From contig JAIOPQ010000027.1 in NCBI GenBank assembly GCA_021413825.1, positions 25,087 through 89,086 on the forward strand: 64,000 nt of DNA, given 5' to 3'. Source of the stretch: Spirochaetia bacterium. GTDB taxonomy: Bacteria; Spirochaetota; Leptospiria; Leptospirales; Leptonemataceae. Shown piece by piece: positions 62,576 to 64,000 of the stretch; position 1 is the stretch's first letter; each line of letters opens with the position of its first letter. The notes under the pieces were generated by a model. The model was not told where the DNA came from, did not search any database, and saw only the letters and a program-made list of their open reading frames with translations. The position numbers and the translations under genes were made by a program.

Positions 62576-63214
62576 TCAGGTTTTTCTATTTGGCTGCTTA
62601 CTTGCGGATCTGCGCCTGGCCGCAATAATCCCGGTCTTCCCCGATTTAGCTTCTGTCGGGCGAGCTGCCGGCTGAGCCTGACTAGACGGGCTGCGCTTTT
62701 TTACGGCCAACAGCATTGTTTCTGCTAGCTTGCTCAAAGCATTTTGCTCTACAGCGGTCAAATCACCAACCAGATCCGCGCACGATTTCCAATATGTCTT
62801 AAGAATCGACTCATACTCTTTCTGGCTTCTGCTGTTCAGAGAAATGGTAACCTTGCGGCGATCGACAGGGTCGGGAATCCTCCGGATGAATTTTCGGTTT
62901 TCCAGCCAGTCCAGAATGCCTGTCACAGACGCTCGCTCAACTCCAACTAGATCTGCCAGTTCAGACGGAGTAATGTCCGTACTGAACTGATCTCTTGCGA
63001 GATGAAGTAGGATCAACATTCCAAGTTTATTCTCTGAAATCCCATGTTGTCCCAGATCCTTATTTACCGCGGCTTGCCAATCATCTGCGAGCCAGAGCAA
63101 CACCATGCCGAGCGTAGCAGCAGGTACGGACGTGGCCGGTGATCTGGTCTTCTTGATCAGTTGCTCGTGATATTTGGTAGTTATTTCCGGTAGAGGATGG
63201 CGTTTCTTTTTCAC
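62576..63214 (-). CDS. MarR family regulator with basic C-terminal tail
   Basis: The 212-residue regulator has a MarR winged helix (about 35-175): LGMLILLHLARDQFSTDITPSELADLVGVERASVTGILDWLENRKFIRRIPDPVDRRKVTISLNSRS. The wing PDPVDRRKVTI is clear. After residue ~178 comes a 35-residue lysine/arginine/proline-rich tail (SSQAQPAARPTEAKSG to RRRSASKQPNRKT) that MarR proteins normally lack and that might add non-specific DNA affinity. It probably controls the downstream methyltransferase through the palindrome at 62484-62502. Confidence 0.87.
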   Translation of the reverse strand: MKKKRHPLPEITTKYHEQLIKKTRSPATSVPAATLGMVLLWLADDWQAAVNKDLGQHGISENKLGMLILLHLARDQFSTDITPSELADLVGVERASVTGILDWLENRKFIRRIPDPVDRRKVTISLNSRSQKEYESILKTYWKSCADLVGDLTAVEQNALSKLAETMLLAVKKRSPSSQAQPAARPTEAKSGKTGIIAARRRSASKQPNRKT

Positions 63215-63288
63215 GGCGCGGCGACTCGATCAAGTGCAATGATACTAAAACAGTTGCCCGCATGCAAGCCACTTCCAAATTCTCTTGA

Positions 63289-63987
63289 ATGAAGTTGTTC
63301 ATCGGCACAAGCGGATTCTCTTATCCTGCGTGGAAAGGCCCGTTCTATCCTGAGAAAATGAAACCTCCGGAGATGCTGGGTTTTTATTCACATCAGTTCA
63401 ATACAGTTGAGATCAACAATACGTTTTACAGAATGCCTAATGCCAAAGTGCTCGAATCGTGGTGCCAGCAGACTCCTGAAACATTTTCATTTTCAATCAA
63501 GGCTTCGCGCCAGATCACGCATCAACTGCGCCTAAAGGGCGCGGAAGATTCCGTTAAATATTTGTTCACCCAGGTACGCGCGCTCGGCGCACGTCTCGGG
63601 CCTGTTTTGTTTCAACTTCCTCCTTTCCTCAAGAAAGACACTGAACGCTTGAGAGTTTTCTTGCAATTGCTGCCAAAAGATGTGATGAGCGTCATTGAAT
63701 TTCGAAATCTGGAATGGTTTTGTGACGAGATATACGATCTCCTCAAAGCGCATAACGTTATACTGGGGTACGCCGACGGTGAAGTTGAAGGAGAACCCTT
63801 TGTTTCCACGGGGAAGCGCGGATATGTTCGACTGCGTCATGAAACCTACGATGATGCTAGTTTGAAATCCTGGGGGGATAAAATCAAAAGCCAGAATTGG
63901 GATGAGGTTTACGTGTACTTCAAGCATGAGGACGAGGGATTTGCACCCAGGATGGCCAGAGCATTCCGTGAAGTGCTGGAGAAATAA
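63289..63987 (+). CDS. DUF72 family protein
   Basis: The 232-residue cytoplasmic protein matches DUF72 (TIM-barrel-like): FIGTSGFSYPAWKGPFYPEKM, the FNTVEINNTFYRMP motif, FSIKASRQITH, LGPVLFQLPP, IEFRNLEWF and the C-terminal GYVRLRHE and VYVYFKHEDEGFAPRMA. DUF72 proteins are widespread, and their biochemical role is not established. The gene is complete and ends 13 bases before the window edge. It is divergent from the MarR gene, with 74 bp between the starts. Confidence 0.93.
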   Translation: MKLFIGTSGFSYPAWKGPFYPEKMKPPEMLGFYSHQFNTVEINNTFYRMPNAKVLESWCQQTPETFSFSIKASRQITHQLRLKGAEDSVKYLFTQVRALGARLGPVLFQLPPFLKKDTERLRVFLQLLPKDVMSVIEFRNLEWFCDEIYDLLKAHNVILGYADGEVEGEPFVSTGKRGYVRLRHETYDDASLKSWGDKIKSQNWDEVYVYFKHEDEGFAPRMARAFREVLEK

Positions 63988-64000
63988 CAATGCTCTCGTT

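Overview
ORGANISM. The window reads as chromosomal DNA of a spirochaete of the order Leptospirales. The evidence is protein content: a LipL21-like lipoprotein (51480-52076), a DUF1577/PilZ-type protein (13422-14699), a FecR-domain lipoprotein with a coiled-coil tail, many lipoproteins with loose spirochaetal lipoboxes, 7TMR-DISM sensor proteins, and a full mreBCD-mrdA-rodA block. I cannot name the genus from sequence alone. No phage, transposase, integrase, rRNA or CRISPR array was found; most of the window looks like compact core genome. LAYOUT 1-16 kb. A possible partial gene end lies at 1-111, followed by a small DUF1772-like membrane protein. A lipoprotein metallopeptidase (DUF2817) and a RidA-type deaminase form a coupled pair that lies between two copies of an exact 23-bp direct repeat. 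Next come an atypical SDR and a divergent TetR regulator with two operator-like palindromes between them, and tRNA-Leu(GAG). After these are a GlmM/PMM-type phosphosugar mutase, a zinc-ribbon protein, a PduO-type cobalamin adenosyltransferase, an unknown lipoprotein preceded by a dense palindrome cluster, a TPM protein, an ArgD-type aminotransferase and a second phosphohexomutase. The stretch ends with a STAS protein, the DUF1577 protein and a CAP-domain protein. LAYOUT 16-28 kb. An EamA transporter and the glutamate synthase genes gltD and gltB follow; gltB carries an out-of-frame deletion close to its 3' end. Then come a MarR regulator, an unknown coiled-coil protein, a 7TMR-DISM/SpoIIE/TPR signalling lipoprotein, a small membrane protein and a ZnT9-like cation diffusion facilitator. 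LAYOUT 28-44 kb. The elongasome block (mreB, mreC, mreD, mrdA, rodA) is on the minus strand, preceded by two unknown membrane-anchored proteins. Next are a SurA/PpiD-like chaperone, CheX, two outer-membrane beta-barrel candidates, a 7TMR-DISM histidine kinase with its LytTR response regulator, and a GAF-GAF sigma-54 activator. LAYOUT 44-64 kb. An alpha/beta hydrolase precedes a three-gene secreted cassette: a five-repeat lipoprotein, a subtilase with its own propeptide, and a separate lipid-anchored copy of a propeptide-like inhibitor domain. Then come a beta-carbonic anhydrase, the FecR lipoprotein, the LipL21-like lipoprotein, an unknown exported protein coupled to a DUF2079 membrane protein, an S33 hydrolase downstream of nuoA-nuoB-nuoC (no nuoD onward here), an exported helical protein, a DUF4010 membrane protein, a 1-Cys peroxiredoxin with an operator inside its promoter, a MarR/O-methyltransferase pair with an operator-like site, and a DUF72 protein. 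HOW THE PARTS FIT. The dominant themes are cell-envelope construction, surface lipoproteins and secreted proteolysis, and membrane signalling (DISM receptors, SpoIIE phosphatase, STAS antagonist, two-component and sigma-54 regulation). The most interesting items are the subtilase plus free-standing inhibitor cassette, the damaged gltB end, the 23-bp repeat pair, the palindrome cluster at 7401-7498 and the operator embedded in the peroxiredoxin promoter. All family names come from reading motifs by eye, with no database search.
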